Assembly: GCF_008642275.1 (NCBI RefSeq)
Contig: NZ_CP029189.1
Location: 5,058,501-5,122,500 of the forward strand
From: Streptomyces venezuelae
GTDB taxonomy: Bacteria > Actinomycetota > Actinomycetes > Streptomycetales > Streptomycetaceae
DNA: 64,000 nt
Reading direction: 5' to 3'
Within the stretch, counting starts at the first letter, position 1. Every line of letters begins with the position of its first letter. Under the pieces are notes generated by a model. The model had not been told where the DNA came from, searched no databases, and worked only from the letters and a program-made list of their open reading frames with translations. Both the position numbers and the translations under genes were made by a program. This document shows, one piece after another, positions 24,421 through 32,660 of this stretch.

Positions 24421-24885
24421 ATGAACGCATTCGACACCAAGACGCTGGTGGAACAGTGGCTGGCCATGTGGAACGGTGATCTCCAGATCGCCGAACGGAT
24501 CATCGCGCCGTCGCTGCGCGTGCACCTCCCGGCCTTCGGGATGCCCCCGGAGGAGACCGTCAACGACCCTGAGACGATGGCCCGCTGGATCGGGCTGTTC
24601 CGCAGCTCCTTCTCCGTGGCCTCCTTCCACTGCGAGCTGGGCCCCTTCACTGACGGGGACCACGTGATCTCCAGGTTCCGCTTCACCGGCACCTGGACGT
24701 CGGGCCGCCCCGCGGTCGCATCCGCCCCGCCCGGCACCGAGGTCAGCTTCGCCGGCGTGGACACCCTGCGGATCGAACACGGCCGGGTCGCCGAGTACTG
24801 GCTGACGGACGACCAACTCGACCTGTACGCCCAACTCGGCGCGGTCCGCGGCGTGGCCCCCCAGCCCGTCCCCCAGCACAACTGA
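24421..24885 (+). CDS. SnoaL-like / NTF2-fold protein 2
   Basis: A 154-residue NTF2-fold protein, paralogue of the one at 8605. Shared features are a W-LAMWNGD opening helix, LRVHLPAFG, a FRFTGTWTSG strand and GVDTLRIEHGRVAEYW near the end. The ATG at 24421 aligns with the paralogue's start; the GTG three codons earlier (24412) is preceded by AGGAG and is equally possible. It has its own copy of the shared cluster promoter, so it belongs to the regulon although it is the last gene on this side. A cyclase, hydrolase or isomerase role is inferred from the fold. Confidence 0.72.
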   Translation: MNAFDTKTLVEQWLAMWNGDLQIAERIIAPSLRVHLPAFGMPPEETVNDPETMARWIGLFRSSFSVASFHCELGPFTDGDHVISRFRFTGTWTSGRPAVASAPPGTEVSFAGVDTLRIEHGRVAEYWLTDDQLDLYAQLGAVRGVAPQPVPQHN

Positions 24886-24922
24886 CGACCACACGGACCC
24901 CCCCACGGAGGGCATCCGGGAC

Positions 24923-24954
24923 CCCCGCCACCGGCGAAACGGCTGCTGGCGGGG
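24923..24954 (+). terminator. Terminator after the second SnoaL-like gene
   Basis: A perfect 8-bp stem (CCCCGCCA 24923-24930 with TGGCGGGG 24947-24954) is followed by CCTTCGG. It marks the right edge of the gene cluster's transcription. Confidence 0.6.
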
Positions 24955-25324
24955 CCTTCGGACACCTGCTGCGACCTGCCCCGGCAGGGGGACGAACCGT
25001 CGCGCTTTCCCCCACCCGGTCCACCTGACTGCTCCAGAATGGTGAAGGAAGAACGTGGCCGGTGAGGTGTGCGTCTGGGGGGGGCGTGGTGAGCGGTGGG
25101 CGGCACGGGCCGAGTCGGGCTGGTGATGCTTCGGGGGTCGCCCCCGCACCGCCAGGACGAGCTGCTCTCGTTTGTCCGGTAGCAGCTGGAGAAAACGGGA
25201 GTACGGAGCCTGTGGGGCGAGGGCCATGGGTACTCGTTCGCGGCGGCCCGGACCCGGTCGGAGGCATTCGGCGTCTCCGGGCCGCCCCGCAACCAAGGCG
25301 TTGCGGGGCAGTGCGTGTGTGGGA
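24955..25324. other. 370 bp without a recognisable gene
   Basis: No frame here has convincing coding character. A short GGGGGTCGCCCCC hairpin lies near 25132-25145. The segment separates the gene cluster from the SapA-like gene. Confidence 0.5.
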
Positions 25325-25759
25325 TCAGCCGCAGTGGCCGAACCCACTCATCCAACTGAGCCGGTTCGACCCTCCACCCCACTGCACGCACTTGCCGGCG
25401 GCCGGGACCATGACCGGCCCCATGTACGAGGCGTGCTGACCGTCCTTCTGGACCCAACTGCCGCCGGACACCCGGACTTGCACGTGCATGTGGACTTCCT
25501 TGCGCGGGTTCGGGTTCTGGCGGATGACCGTCACGCAGTTCCGGCCGGTACGGGCGTCGTAGATCAGGTAGATGATGGCTGCGTCTGCATCGCGTGGCGA
25601 GCCCAGGGCGTGCTTGTCAACGACGGAGCCCGGCCCGCAGATGGCCCCCGGGCTGTGGGCCGGGGACGCGTACGCCGTCGGCGCCGTTCCCACGAGTGCG
25701 ACCGCGCTCAGCGCTGCGGTGATCGCGACGGATGTCGAGACTTTCTTCAAGGAGCCCAC
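25325..25759 (-). CDS. Secreted protein similar to spore-associated protein A (SapA)
   Basis: A 144-residue exported protein. The signal peptide is typical (KK, hydrophobic VAITAALSAVALVGT, cleavage likely after AYA or ASA near residue 31). The mature part matches the spore-associated protein A family: a CGPGSVVDKH opening, an IYLIYDARTGRNCVTVIR core, YMGPVMVPAAGKCVQWGGG, and a final FGHCG, with four conserved Cys likely forming disulfides. SapA coats aerial spores in Streptomyces; the exact function is unknown. Start ATG 25759. Monocistronic, with no obvious link to the adjacent cluster. Confidence 0.75.
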   Translation of the reverse strand: MGSLKKVSTSVAITAALSAVALVGTAPTAYASPAHSPGAICGPGSVVDKHALGSPRDADAAIIYLIYDARTGRNCVTVIRQNPNPRKEVHMHVQVRVSGGSWVQKDGQHASYMGPVMVPAAGKCVQWGGGSNRLSWMSGFGHCG

Positions 25760-26245
25760 CCACTGGTTGATCTGATGATCTGTCGGTTCAGCAAAGCAGA
25801 CACCCTTCGCGGCCGGGCCATCAGGTCAGCCGGGGTGCGTTCCGATCCGGCGTCGTCGGGCAGCGGACGGACTCGACGGCAACGGCCTGGAGAACCGGCC
25901 CGCCGGATTCCGATCCGTCGTAGCTGATCGACCCGCCCCAGGGCCGTGTCACCACCTGGGCAACCCGACGGCGAGGCGTGATGCCGGGGCGAGACCCCAG
26001 CCACGCAGGCCGCACAGGCCATCACCCGCCCACACGGTCCGGCGCGAAGACCTCACCGCAGCGCATCGATGACGGCGGGGTCGATAGATGCGGAAGGCTC
26101 GGTGTCCCGAACGTTCCAAGCGGTCAACGGCCTGTTGCCGCTACGCCGTCGTCGCGGCCGGGGGTGATCCTGAGGCGGCTCGGCTTGAGCGACTCCCTCA
26201 CGCAGTCCACGTCCGGACGGGCCAGCCGCGGTCACGCGGACCGCT
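25760..26245. other. 486 bp without a supported gene
   Basis: Several frames are open but none shows a ribosome site, a consistent codon pattern or a recognisable motif. It may hold decayed gene remnants. Confidence 0.4.
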
Positions 26246-26467
26246 TCAGGACCTCGGCTCGACGGCTCGGGACCCGCCGCCCCCGTACAGTTCCTCGATC
26301 TGGCTCTCTGCGCGAGGGCAAGCGGCCATCACCCCGTTCGGCGTCTCGTAGCTGCTGGCTGGCCGTTCTGTGCACCCTTCCTGACCGTGCCACGAACAGC
26401 CGCCCCGCCTTCCCACAGTCCCCTGGTTGTGCAGTCTGGGGTCGTACGTGTGCTTTACGAAGGGCAT
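26246..26467 (-). CDS. Small hypothetical protein (73 aa)
   Basis: A 73-residue frame starting at ATG 26467 with AGGAG spaced 7 bases upstream on the minus strand, the main support for calling it. The sequence opens MPFVKHTYDPRLHNQG, has GGCSWHGQEGC with Cys and His that could bind metal, and ends in a Gly/Arg-rich tail. I do not recognise a family. The surrounding region is poor in genes, so it could also be a chance frame or a remnant. Confidence 0.35.
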   Translation of the reverse strand: MPFVKHTYDPRLHNQGTVGRRGGCSWHGQEGCTERPASSYETPNGVMAACPRAESQIEELYGGGGSRAVEPRS

Positions 26468-26898
26468 GAGAGCTCCTGGAGTCCCGACACCGAGGTGCAC
26501 GCCGTTCGACTGTAGAGGGGCCTTGGTCCACCGAGGGGCCGGTGGCTGGGGACGAGTCCCGCCCCTCGGCGCCGACCGTCCCTCGCCGGTAGAAGCGCGG
26601 GTCAGGGGTCCGAACCGGGGTATGGCTCAGACCCCTGAGCTGGTTTCAGGACGTCGACGCTGCGAGATCCGGGCCCTTTGCCCGAAGGAACTCGGTCGCG
26701 GCCCCATCTGCCCTCGCACGGTCTTCCACCTGCGGCGACGCTCCACGGTCGCCCGCGTCGGTCCACTGCCGTACGTCGCCGTCACGCGGTCAGACACCCA
26801 CCCCGAGCGTTCGAGGTGCGCGAATCAGAGTGGAGCACTCTGAGTGGTTGTCTTGCCGCGGCAGTCCTAGCTTCGAAGTGAGGCGAAGGGAGTACGAG
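26468..26898. other. 431-bp non-coding stretch with a hairpin
   Basis: No supported gene. TCAGGGGTC (26602-26610) and GACCCCTGA (26630-26638) form a perfect 9-bp stem with a 19-nt loop. AAGGGAG near 26886 is the ribosome site of the next gene. Confidence 0.45.
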
Positions 26899-27570
26899 GT
26901 GGTAGACCCAGACTGGCAGAACCAGCCGCGGCCAGACCCGGCGCGTTCGCCGCGGCAACCAGCTCCAGCGCCTCCGCGTCCGTCGGGGCCACCTTCGGCG
27001 CCGTGGGGACCGACGCACAGTCCGCCCCCGCTGCCATCCCCGCCCCCTCTGCCCCGTGCCAGGTGGCGTCGGCAGGCAGAGGGAGGGGATGAACTGATCG
27101 ACGTAGCGTATGAAGCGGCAAAGGCGAGATTGGCGAGTCAGACGAGCGCATTTGAGAGCCTGAGAACACGAGCGTCAGGCATCCTGAGCGTCGCTGCGCT
27201 TGTGACGTCTTTCTCTGCGGGTCTCGGGTTGCTCAATGTGGACCCGGCCAGGGGGAAGATGCTTCCTGATTGGGCGCCGTGGATCCTTTTGGGGCTGCTC
27301 TTGGCCCTAGGGTGCTGTGCATTTGTGATTCTCCTTCCGACACGTCAATGGCTGCACGGCCCGTCAGCTCGGATCATCATGGAAATGTGGGCGGCCGGTG
27401 CGACTCGGCAGGAGGCGCTGGCGGCGTTGACCGACGCCATGGTGGATGCTCAGCTGAAGAACACCAAGGAGTTGGGTATTCGCTCTCGCGCCTACCGGGT
27501 AGCTGTACTTCTTCTCTTGGCTCAGGTTCTGGTGCTCGTCGCGGCGATCACTCAATCCTCAGTGTCATAG
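26899..27570 (+). CDS. Membrane protein, Pro-rich N-terminus and three TM helices
   Basis: A 223-residue protein of unknown function. The first 55 residues are Pro-rich and disordered. DELIDVAYEAAKARLASQTS leads into helix 1 (ASGILSVAALVTSFSAGLG), then helix 2 (APWILLGLLLALGCCAFVIL), a soluble helical stretch (EMWAAGATRQEALAALTDAM) and helix 3 (RVAVLLLLAQVLVLVAAI). A coiled-coil-like segment leading into paired TM helices recalls membrane effectors of some bacterial immune systems, but this is only a shape resemblance. GTG 26899 is chosen for the AAGGGAG 6 bases upstream. It stands alone just outside the genomic island. Confidence 0.65.
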   Translation: MVDPDWQNQPRPDPARSPRQPAPAPPRPSGPPSAPWGPTHSPPPLPSPPPLPRARWRRQAEGGDELIDVAYEAAKARLASQTSAFESLRTRASGILSVAALVTSFSAGLGLLNVDPARGKMLPDWAPWILLGLLLALGCCAFVILLPTRQWLHGPSARIIMEMWAAGATRQEALAALTDAMVDAQLKNTKELGIRSRAYRVAVLLLLAQVLVLVAAITQSSVS

Positions 27571-27884
27571 AGGCTGGACATCGGGGAAGCGTGAGTGGCT
27601 CCCGAGGGAGCACTGCGCCGGCCACAGCGCCGCTTGCCTCTATCCCGGAGCCTGCGCCCCCCGCCGGAGGCATCTGTCGTGACTCAGAGACGACCGACCT
27701 GGCCGGTCCATCCAAGGGGGGTTGGGAAGCAGCGACAACCGCTGACTCGCGTGGCGCTGTCCGGAGAGCAGCGAAAGCATCGCCTGCTGGCTGTCCGTGA
27801 GCTGCAGAAGATCCTCGGCCAGGACGGCGGCTGGCCGTTTCATCTTCGCAGCGGCCCGTTGCTGGTAGGGGCGGGCCAACCCCG

Positions 27885-28212
27885 CTACTTCGGACGCACC
27901 CGCGCGACCAGCTTGAGTAGGCCTTCGTCCGTCAACGACAAGGGAGGGTCGTCCCACCACTTCGCCGTAGTGACGGCGTTGCAGGCTCCGGCGCCACTGA
28001 AGAGGCGTGCGATCACTTTTGCCGGCGTTACAGGGACGGCAGGCGGGGACGAGATCGGGGACGTTGTCTGCCCCGCCCCACTCCAAGGGCTCCACGTGGT
28101 CAACGACCTCTGCCCGCGTTCCGTCGCTGTTGCAGTACGTGCAGTAGCCGCCATTGGCGGAGAGCACGACACGACGTACCCAGGTCGGCAGACGCCTGGG
28201 CGACCTTGGCAT
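27885..28212 (-). pseudogene. HNH endonuclease gene broken by one frameshift
   Basis: The minus strand first encodes a McrA-like HNH nuclease: SANGGYCTYCNSDGTRAEV, then VDHVEPLEWGGADNVPDLVP and ACRPCNAGKSDRTPLQW, with two CxxC zinc pairs and the DH of the active site. After RRHYG the frame becomes nonsense, while the neighbouring frame carries KWWDDPPLSLTDEGLLKLVA, RVRPK and a stop. Removing one base in the CC at 27965-27966 joins both into a natural protein of about 108 residues. The uninterrupted frame would run on to about 27640 with no family likeness. It is either a true inactivating mutation or an assembly error. Confidence 0.7.
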
Positions 28213-28331
28213 GCTGGGGAGGAGCGAGCGCACCGGATCATGACGGCCGTTCACGCGGGCAGGTGAAGAGGGTCCGGTCCTGGCGTTGCACCCGCACACC
28301 CCTCACACGGGGCCAGTGCGTGACAACGACA

Positions 28332-28366
28332 AAGGCCCGGACTCAGCTGGGCTGAGTTCGGGCCTT
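28332..28366. terminator. Strong bidirectional terminator at the island edge
   Basis: A 15-bp stem with one G-T pair (28332-28346 with 28352-28366) and a 5-nt loop, with short A and T flanks. It lies just outside the left att repeat and would stop minus-strand transcripts leaving the island before the HNH gene. Confidence 0.8.
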
Positions 28367-28422
28367 CATACTGGCGCTTCAGCTGGTCAACCACACTTAC
28401 ACACTGCTAGCTGGAGTGCGTT

Positions 28423-28458
28423 CGGCAGGATTCGAACCTGCGCCCACGGCTCCGGAGG
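28423..28458 (+). repeat. Left att repeat: relic of the 3' half of tRNA-Arg(CCG)
   Basis: These 36 bases match 36326-36361 inside the intact tRNA-Arg gene with one mismatch, in the same orientation. They cover the anticodon loop to the T arm and part of the acceptor stem; the rest of a tRNA is absent. This is the expected scar of site-specific integration into the 3' end of that tRNA. Confidence 0.85.
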
Positions 28459-28521
28459 GCCCTTCGGTCTCAGACATGTGCGCAGGTCACAAGCGTCTGA
28501 TTGATTCGTGAGACGCGGTTC

Positions 28522-28542
28522 GTCCACGGATGGTCCGTGGAC
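28522..28542. terminator. Perfect 8-bp hairpin near the left att site
   Basis: GTCCACGG (28522-28529) and CCGTGGAC (28535-28542) pair around a 5-nt loop, about 80 bp after the MBL gene. It may be a terminator of the operon or an arm site for the lost integrase. Confidence 0.45.
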
Positions 28543-28623
28543 TGTCTTCTGATCCGTGGCTCGATGTGGATCGGCGGGTGACGGTCACACAGACACAGCG
28601 CGGCTCCGGAGGCCGTACATGCT

Positions 28624-29697
28624 TCAGCAGACGTGAGGACGTGGTGGAGGAACCGGAATGACATCCGCACGGCAGAGAGGGCGGTCTAGTAGTTGTATGA
28701 ACTCTTTATGTTGCGCTGGTGAGGGGGTGATATGAAGGCCATCACCATTAAGACCTATAGTTACCGTGCCGGCGCAACACGACCCTGCCGAGCTACCTGC
28801 CGCCGCATGAAGGTTGAGGTGTGCTTTCTGGGTCGGCAGGCGTGTCTCTCGGTGGCAATGTGTCGAAAGTTGCGTACAGGCGATGTGAGCCTGAGGTCGC
28901 GCCGCGCGCACTCCCGCAACCATTTCAGGGTCGGGGTTCGAAAAGCGGCCACCGCGAGCCATCGAAAAAAGAACGAACTCTGGCTGTACAGCCTGACATA
29001 TCGCGGTAGCGAACTGTCGGGAATCAGACGTCTTCGCCTTCCCCCCGTGATGAGGGAAGACCAGAACATGAGCTTTCAGGTCAGCGTTGAGAGAAATCAT
29101 GCGCTGAAGGGCCAGGGCGTCAATGTCAGCCGGCAAGAGTACCGCGGGGTTGTCTTGCAGGGAAATCCGAAGAACGGCCGACAGCGTGTTCGCGGTAAGT
29201 CGCCCCAGTGGGGTTGCAGCGTCAGAGGGGCCGAGTGTTGCCATTTCTAGGTCTGGATGTAAGACTTCGATCTTCACTCGATTACTGAACGATAAGTCTG
29301 CAGTCGAAGCAGTGTTGAGGTTACGTTGCCCATTAAGCAATCGTCCTTCCCGGTGGCGCAAATAGGCTTGCCTAGCCAGGTTCTGCCAGGCTTTGCTCTG
29401 CTTAGTGCCATCCGGGTTGTACCAGATCATGCCGATGATGAAACGGGTATCCCAGAGAAGTTTGACGGCACTGCCCATGTGGTCCAGGTCGCTGTGAGAA
29501 AGTACCAGGTGATCAATGTGGGTAATCCCGCAGCGTTCCAACTCGTCGAATAAAGTTGGACCGGGAGGGGCGTCAACGACCACGCACCGATCGCTATCTC
29601 GCACCACAGCGCAATTCCCATGTCCAACATCGAGGACAATCACTTCCAGAGTGTCCGTGATTTGCCCAGTAGCTGTGCTGGTCACGGGCGCATCCAA
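28624..29697 (-). CDS. ComEC/Rec2-like metallo-beta-lactamase-fold hydrolase
   Basis: A 357-residue soluble MBL-fold protein resembling the C-terminal domain of ComEC. The opening EVIVLDVGHGNCAVVRD is typical of that group; metal ligands H68, D70, D72 and H73 lie in LSHSDLDHMG; further ligands are in LPADIDALAL and VFPHHGGK. Family members act as nucleases or phosphodiesterases. No signal peptide or TM helix, so it is cytosolic, unlike competence ComEC. It is the last gene of the kinase-receiver-MBL set, overlapping the receiver gene by 16 bp. I infer an effector nuclease; it ends with a Pro-rich tail. Confidence 0.82.
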   Translation of the reverse strand: MDAPVTSTATGQITDTLEVIVLDVGHGNCAVVRDSDRCVVVDAPPGPTLFDELERCGITHIDHLVLSHSDLDHMGSAVKLLWDTRFIIGMIWYNPDGTKQSKAWQNLARQAYLRHREGRLLNGQRNLNTASTADLSFSNRVKIEVLHPDLEMATLGPSDAATPLGRLTANTLSAVLRISLQDNPAVLLPADIDALALQRMISLNADLKAHVLVFPHHGGKAKTSDSRQFATAICQAVQPEFVLFSMARGGRFSNPDPEMVAGVRAARPQAHIACTQLSTHCHRETRLPTQKAHLNLHAAAGSSAGSCCAGTVTIGLNGDGLHITPSPAQHKEFIQLLDRPLCRADVIPVPPPRPHVC

Positions 29698-30431
29698 TCC
29701 TCTGGAAGCTCGGGGCTAAGTGAAAAGTTCTTGAAAAACAGGTCTCGCTCCCTCTCGGCGTGACAGTTCACCTCGGCTTCGACCCAACGGTTCCGTAATT
29801 CGCGAAGCGCTAGACCGGTACCTTCTGTAATCAGGCCGGCAGGCAACTGAATGGCCACCGAAGGTCGCCACGCAGGGACAAGCACCTCCGCAGTCGGCAT
29901 TTCCTCGTTGGCATGTACTCCGAGAACCTCGATGACTGTGGGAAGGGCCAGCCGCGTCCGCGGCACGTCACCATGAAACTCTGCGACAATCGCCTCGAAC
30001 GCTGACTGAATCGCTTCAGCACTCTGCTCGTCCTTGTCGAGGAGGCATGGAATTTCGGCCCTCCGCAACCGTATTGTGGTTGCCTGGTCTCGGGAGATGT
30101 ACGTACTACTCAGGACGGCGGGGAACCCTCTCTGGGACGCAAGACTGGCGAGTTCGGCGCCATCGAACGGGACATTGATCCTGCCGTTAAGCCTGTGATC
30201 GAAGACTGCTGCAACGCAGTTGTCAGTCACGCGCTGCAGCATCCGCTCAGCCGCTTCCCTTTGCGGCGAGATCTCAACGGGCTCGTATCCCGCCAGACAC
30301 AGTACCATTCCAGTTGCGTAAGCTTCCTCGGGGTCGTCATCGACTACCGCTACACGTGACCCCGCTTCAGGTACCTGAGCGCAAGGAAAGAGCTTTTCTA
30401 GAGGTCGCCTGGTGTCCTGCTCCACATTCAT
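29682..30431 (-). CDS. Receiver-domain protein with unknown C-terminal domain
   Basis: A 249-residue protein with a receiver-like domain at about residues 24-145: acidic cluster D31-D33 in VAVVDDDPEEAY, phosphoacceptor D78 in AAVFDHRLNG, S109/T110 in LSSTYIS and K133 in LLDKDEQ. All receiver landmarks are present, though the loop after D78 is long. The last 100 residues (LALPTVIEVLGVHANEEMPT onwards) match no DNA-binding family I know, so it is probably not a transcription factor. ATGA overlap with the kinase gene and overlap with the MBL gene suggest it relays a signal from kinase to hydrolase. Confidence 0.75.
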   Translation of the reverse strand: MNVEQDTRRPLEKLFPCAQVPEAGSRVAVVDDDPEEAYATGMVLCLAGYEPVEISPQREAAERMLQRVTDNCVAAVFDHRLNGRINVPFDGAELASLASQRGFPAVLSSTYISRDQATTIRLRRAEIPCLLDKDEQSAEAIQSAFEAIVAEFHGDVPRTRLALPTVIEVLGVHANEEMPTAEVLVPAWRPSVAIQLPAGLITEGTGLALRELRNRWVEAEVNCHAERERDLFFKNFSLSPELPEDWMRP

Positions 30432-32548
30432 GACAGTGCTCCGGGGGGTTTGATAGCGGCGGGAGCAGGTTGGGCGGGTAGGCGGACCATAATTCGAGCA
30501 CCGCCGAGCTCACCCGTCTCGAAGGCGAGGTTCTTACCCTTTAGCTCTTCCACTACGTCTCGCACGATGGTCAGGCCCAGCCCAGTGCCGTCGGTGCGTG
30601 ATGTCCTACCAGGTGACCAGATCTCGTCAATAGGCATGTCTCGAATTCCGGGCCCTGAGTCATCGATAGTGAGTACGACACTCTCTTCACCACTCTGGGT
30701 CCGGATGAGGATTTCACGGTCGCGATCCGGCATGTCTTGACGCAATAGAGCATGCGCAGAGTTAGTCAGTAGGTTCGCCCAGATTGCCTCAATCTCTGCG
30801 ACTGTGCTACGAACCCTCATCGTCTGTGTGTCGAACTCGGTCTTCACTGAAATGTTACGGTCATTGAAATATGGTGAGAACAGTTTCACTACCTCCCTGC
30901 ATACTTCGTCAACATCGACATCAGCGGCATCTCGCTTGCGCTTCTTCACCATCTCCAACGAGAGATTGGCGAATGCTTGCACGGTGTCGAGCGATCGCCC
31001 GATGCGGGACATAGGCTCATCAAAGACGGCGTCATATGTTTCCTGGCCGACTTTGTTTCCTATTAGTTGACCCAGCGCCCTGACCATCCGAGTGAGTCGA
31101 CTAGCAGGTCCCAATACTTCGTGTGCGAAAACCGCGGTGCTTGTGCCGAGAGTGCTTAGTGTTCGGTATAGCCTCAGATCTCGCTCCACAGCTCTAACGT
31201 GCTGCTGTGTTTCGCCGCGATATGTATTTACTTGGCGCTCTACTATTTCCCTGTACCTCGGCGGGAGACTGCGCACAGTCTTGCGGAGCTCGTCCTCGGC
31301 AGTCTTCATTCGGGTGCGTGTCTTGGGTACTTGCTCGCGACGCCTGACTTCGGCATCTTTCAATCGGACCGCAGCTGCCCAGTCTGTTGCCCTGATGGCG
31401 AATTCCCTGAGGTCAACGAAGGACGGTGTTTCAACGAAGCCTGTTCGGTCGGTTTTGGGCTGCAGAATCTGAGCATCGTCGCCGACGACAACGCGCCCAA
31501 CGGCCGTTCGAGTTGAAGGGCGCTCCTCGGGGCTACCAGTGCGGCGAGCATTAAGCTCCAGCCAGTCGTTTCCTGGATCGCCGTACGGTGTGACCCTGAG
31601 CCCTCGGTGAATTAGGTGCACGCCTCCCACAACGTCAAGCCAAGGCCATACGCGGTCTCTGTCAGGAGAGTTTTTCAAAGGGGAAAGCGACTTTCCGCCT
31701 TTGAGGAACATCCAGAGCTCAAGGCTAGCTCGTGGGGCGAGCTCGAAAGGTAAGTGCACATCGCGCCCGCCTCGCTTTCGATTCAGGGCTACCAGTTCGT
31801 GGCCCGCTTCGTGAATTACTTCACCGCGCCAGTCATGCAGCGTCGCTTTGGCGTACCCTTCTGGGTCTATTTCCGCGAACAGTCGAAAGTCCGCTTGGTC
31901 CAAGTAGGCGCGAGATGTGTCAGCGAGCAGCTTGTCGAACTCCTCCGAAACGAAAATTGCCCGGAAGGGCGAATTCTCGGGAAAGGGTCCAGTGAGAAGC
32001 AGGACCGAGCGAGCCATCCGCTTTATGTCCGCTTCAGCGAATGGCTCGCGGAGTCTACTAATCGTGACGCGCGTCCCCGGAGGTTCCGAAGTCGTTTTGT
32101 TGATGACTGTAAGTGGCACGTCTTCTACAGCGTGCACGGAGTCGTACTTCGTCCAGTCAATCACGAGCACATGTGCGTGCCCGGGAGTGTTGGCTGGTCG
32201 TGTCTCTAGTTCAACGTGCGCTCCGAGTCGCAGCGCCGCCAGCCGACCAAGGCCCTTCTCGCCCACCTTTTGTCGTCCGCCCGGCGTGATAGGAGACGAG
32301 GTTTTAGCGGAGCGGCCTAAGAGGAGGAAGCTGTCATAGATGCTGTCCTCGTCCATGCCTGTACCGTCATCTTCAACGATGAGGGTGCCACCAGCGCGAT
32401 CAGCCTCAAGTAGGCGGATGGTGCAAATGGTTGCGTCGGCGTCGTAGGCGTTGCGGACCAACTCCATGACGCCGAGGTCCGGATGTGGGACCAGCTCTTC
32501 ACCCAAGCGCGCAAGGATCTCCGGCGCGAATCGCAGATGTCGACTCAT
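30428..32548 (-). CDS. Dual GHKL protein: MORC/Hsp90-like ATPase plus histidine kinase
   Basis: A 706-residue soluble protein with two ATP-binding modules. N-terminal (about 1-220): MORC/Hsp90-like GHKL fold with N-box MELVRNAYDADAT, G1 VEDDGTGMDED and G2 KVGEKGLGRLAALRLG. C-terminal (about 465-700): a histidine-kinase core with H476 in VFAHEVLGPASRL, N-box NLLTNSAHAL, G1 TIDDSGPGI and G2 DGTGLGLTIV. The middle is helical, rich in Arg/Glu. No TM helices, so the signal is intracellular. MORC-like ATPases are known in restriction-linked conflict systems. Start ATG 32548 follows GGGGAGG. Coupled to the receiver gene by ATGA. Confidence 0.82.
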   Translation of the reverse strand: MSRHLRFAPEILARLGEELVPHPDLGVMELVRNAYDADATICTIRLLEADRAGGTLIVEDDGTGMDEDSIYDSFLLLGRSAKTSSPITPGGRQKVGEKGLGRLAALRLGAHVELETRPANTPGHAHVLVIDWTKYDSVHAVEDVPLTVINKTTSEPPGTRVTISRLREPFAEADIKRMARSVLLLTGPFPENSPFRAIFVSEEFDKLLADTSRAYLDQADFRLFAEIDPEGYAKATLHDWRGEVIHEAGHELVALNRKRGGRDVHLPFELAPRASLELWMFLKGGKSLSPLKNSPDRDRVWPWLDVVGGVHLIHRGLRVTPYGDPGNDWLELNARRTGSPEERPSTRTAVGRVVVGDDAQILQPKTDRTGFVETPSFVDLREFAIRATDWAAAVRLKDAEVRRREQVPKTRTRMKTAEDELRKTVRSLPPRYREIVERQVNTYRGETQQHVRAVERDLRLYRTLSTLGTSTAVFAHEVLGPASRLTRMVRALGQLIGNKVGQETYDAVFDEPMSRIGRSLDTVQAFANLSLEMVKKRKRDAADVDVDEVCREVVKLFSPYFNDRNISVKTEFDTQTMRVRSTVAEIEAIWANLLTNSAHALLRQDMPDRDREILIRTQSGEESVVLTIDDSGPGIRDMPIDEIWSPGRTSRTDGTGLGLTIVRDVVEELKGKNLAFETGELGGARIMVRLPAQPAPAAIKPPGALS

Positions 32549-32660
32549 CCTTGCCTCCCCATAGTGGCCGTGGAACGGCCACAGTCCCAGTCGCCTGGCC
32601 AGCTGATCGCATGTTATCTATCGTGCCCAGTTAGCAACAGAGGGTCATGTTGCCAACAGG

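Noticed and set aside
26053..26235. Minus-strand 60-residue frame in the gap right of the SapA-like gene
   Set aside because: No ribosome site, no motif; possibly a decayed remnant but not supportable.
28423..28458. A second tRNA-Arg gene
   Set aside because: Only the 3' half of the molecule is present; the 5' acceptor strand, D arm and half of the anticodon arm are missing. It is an att scar.
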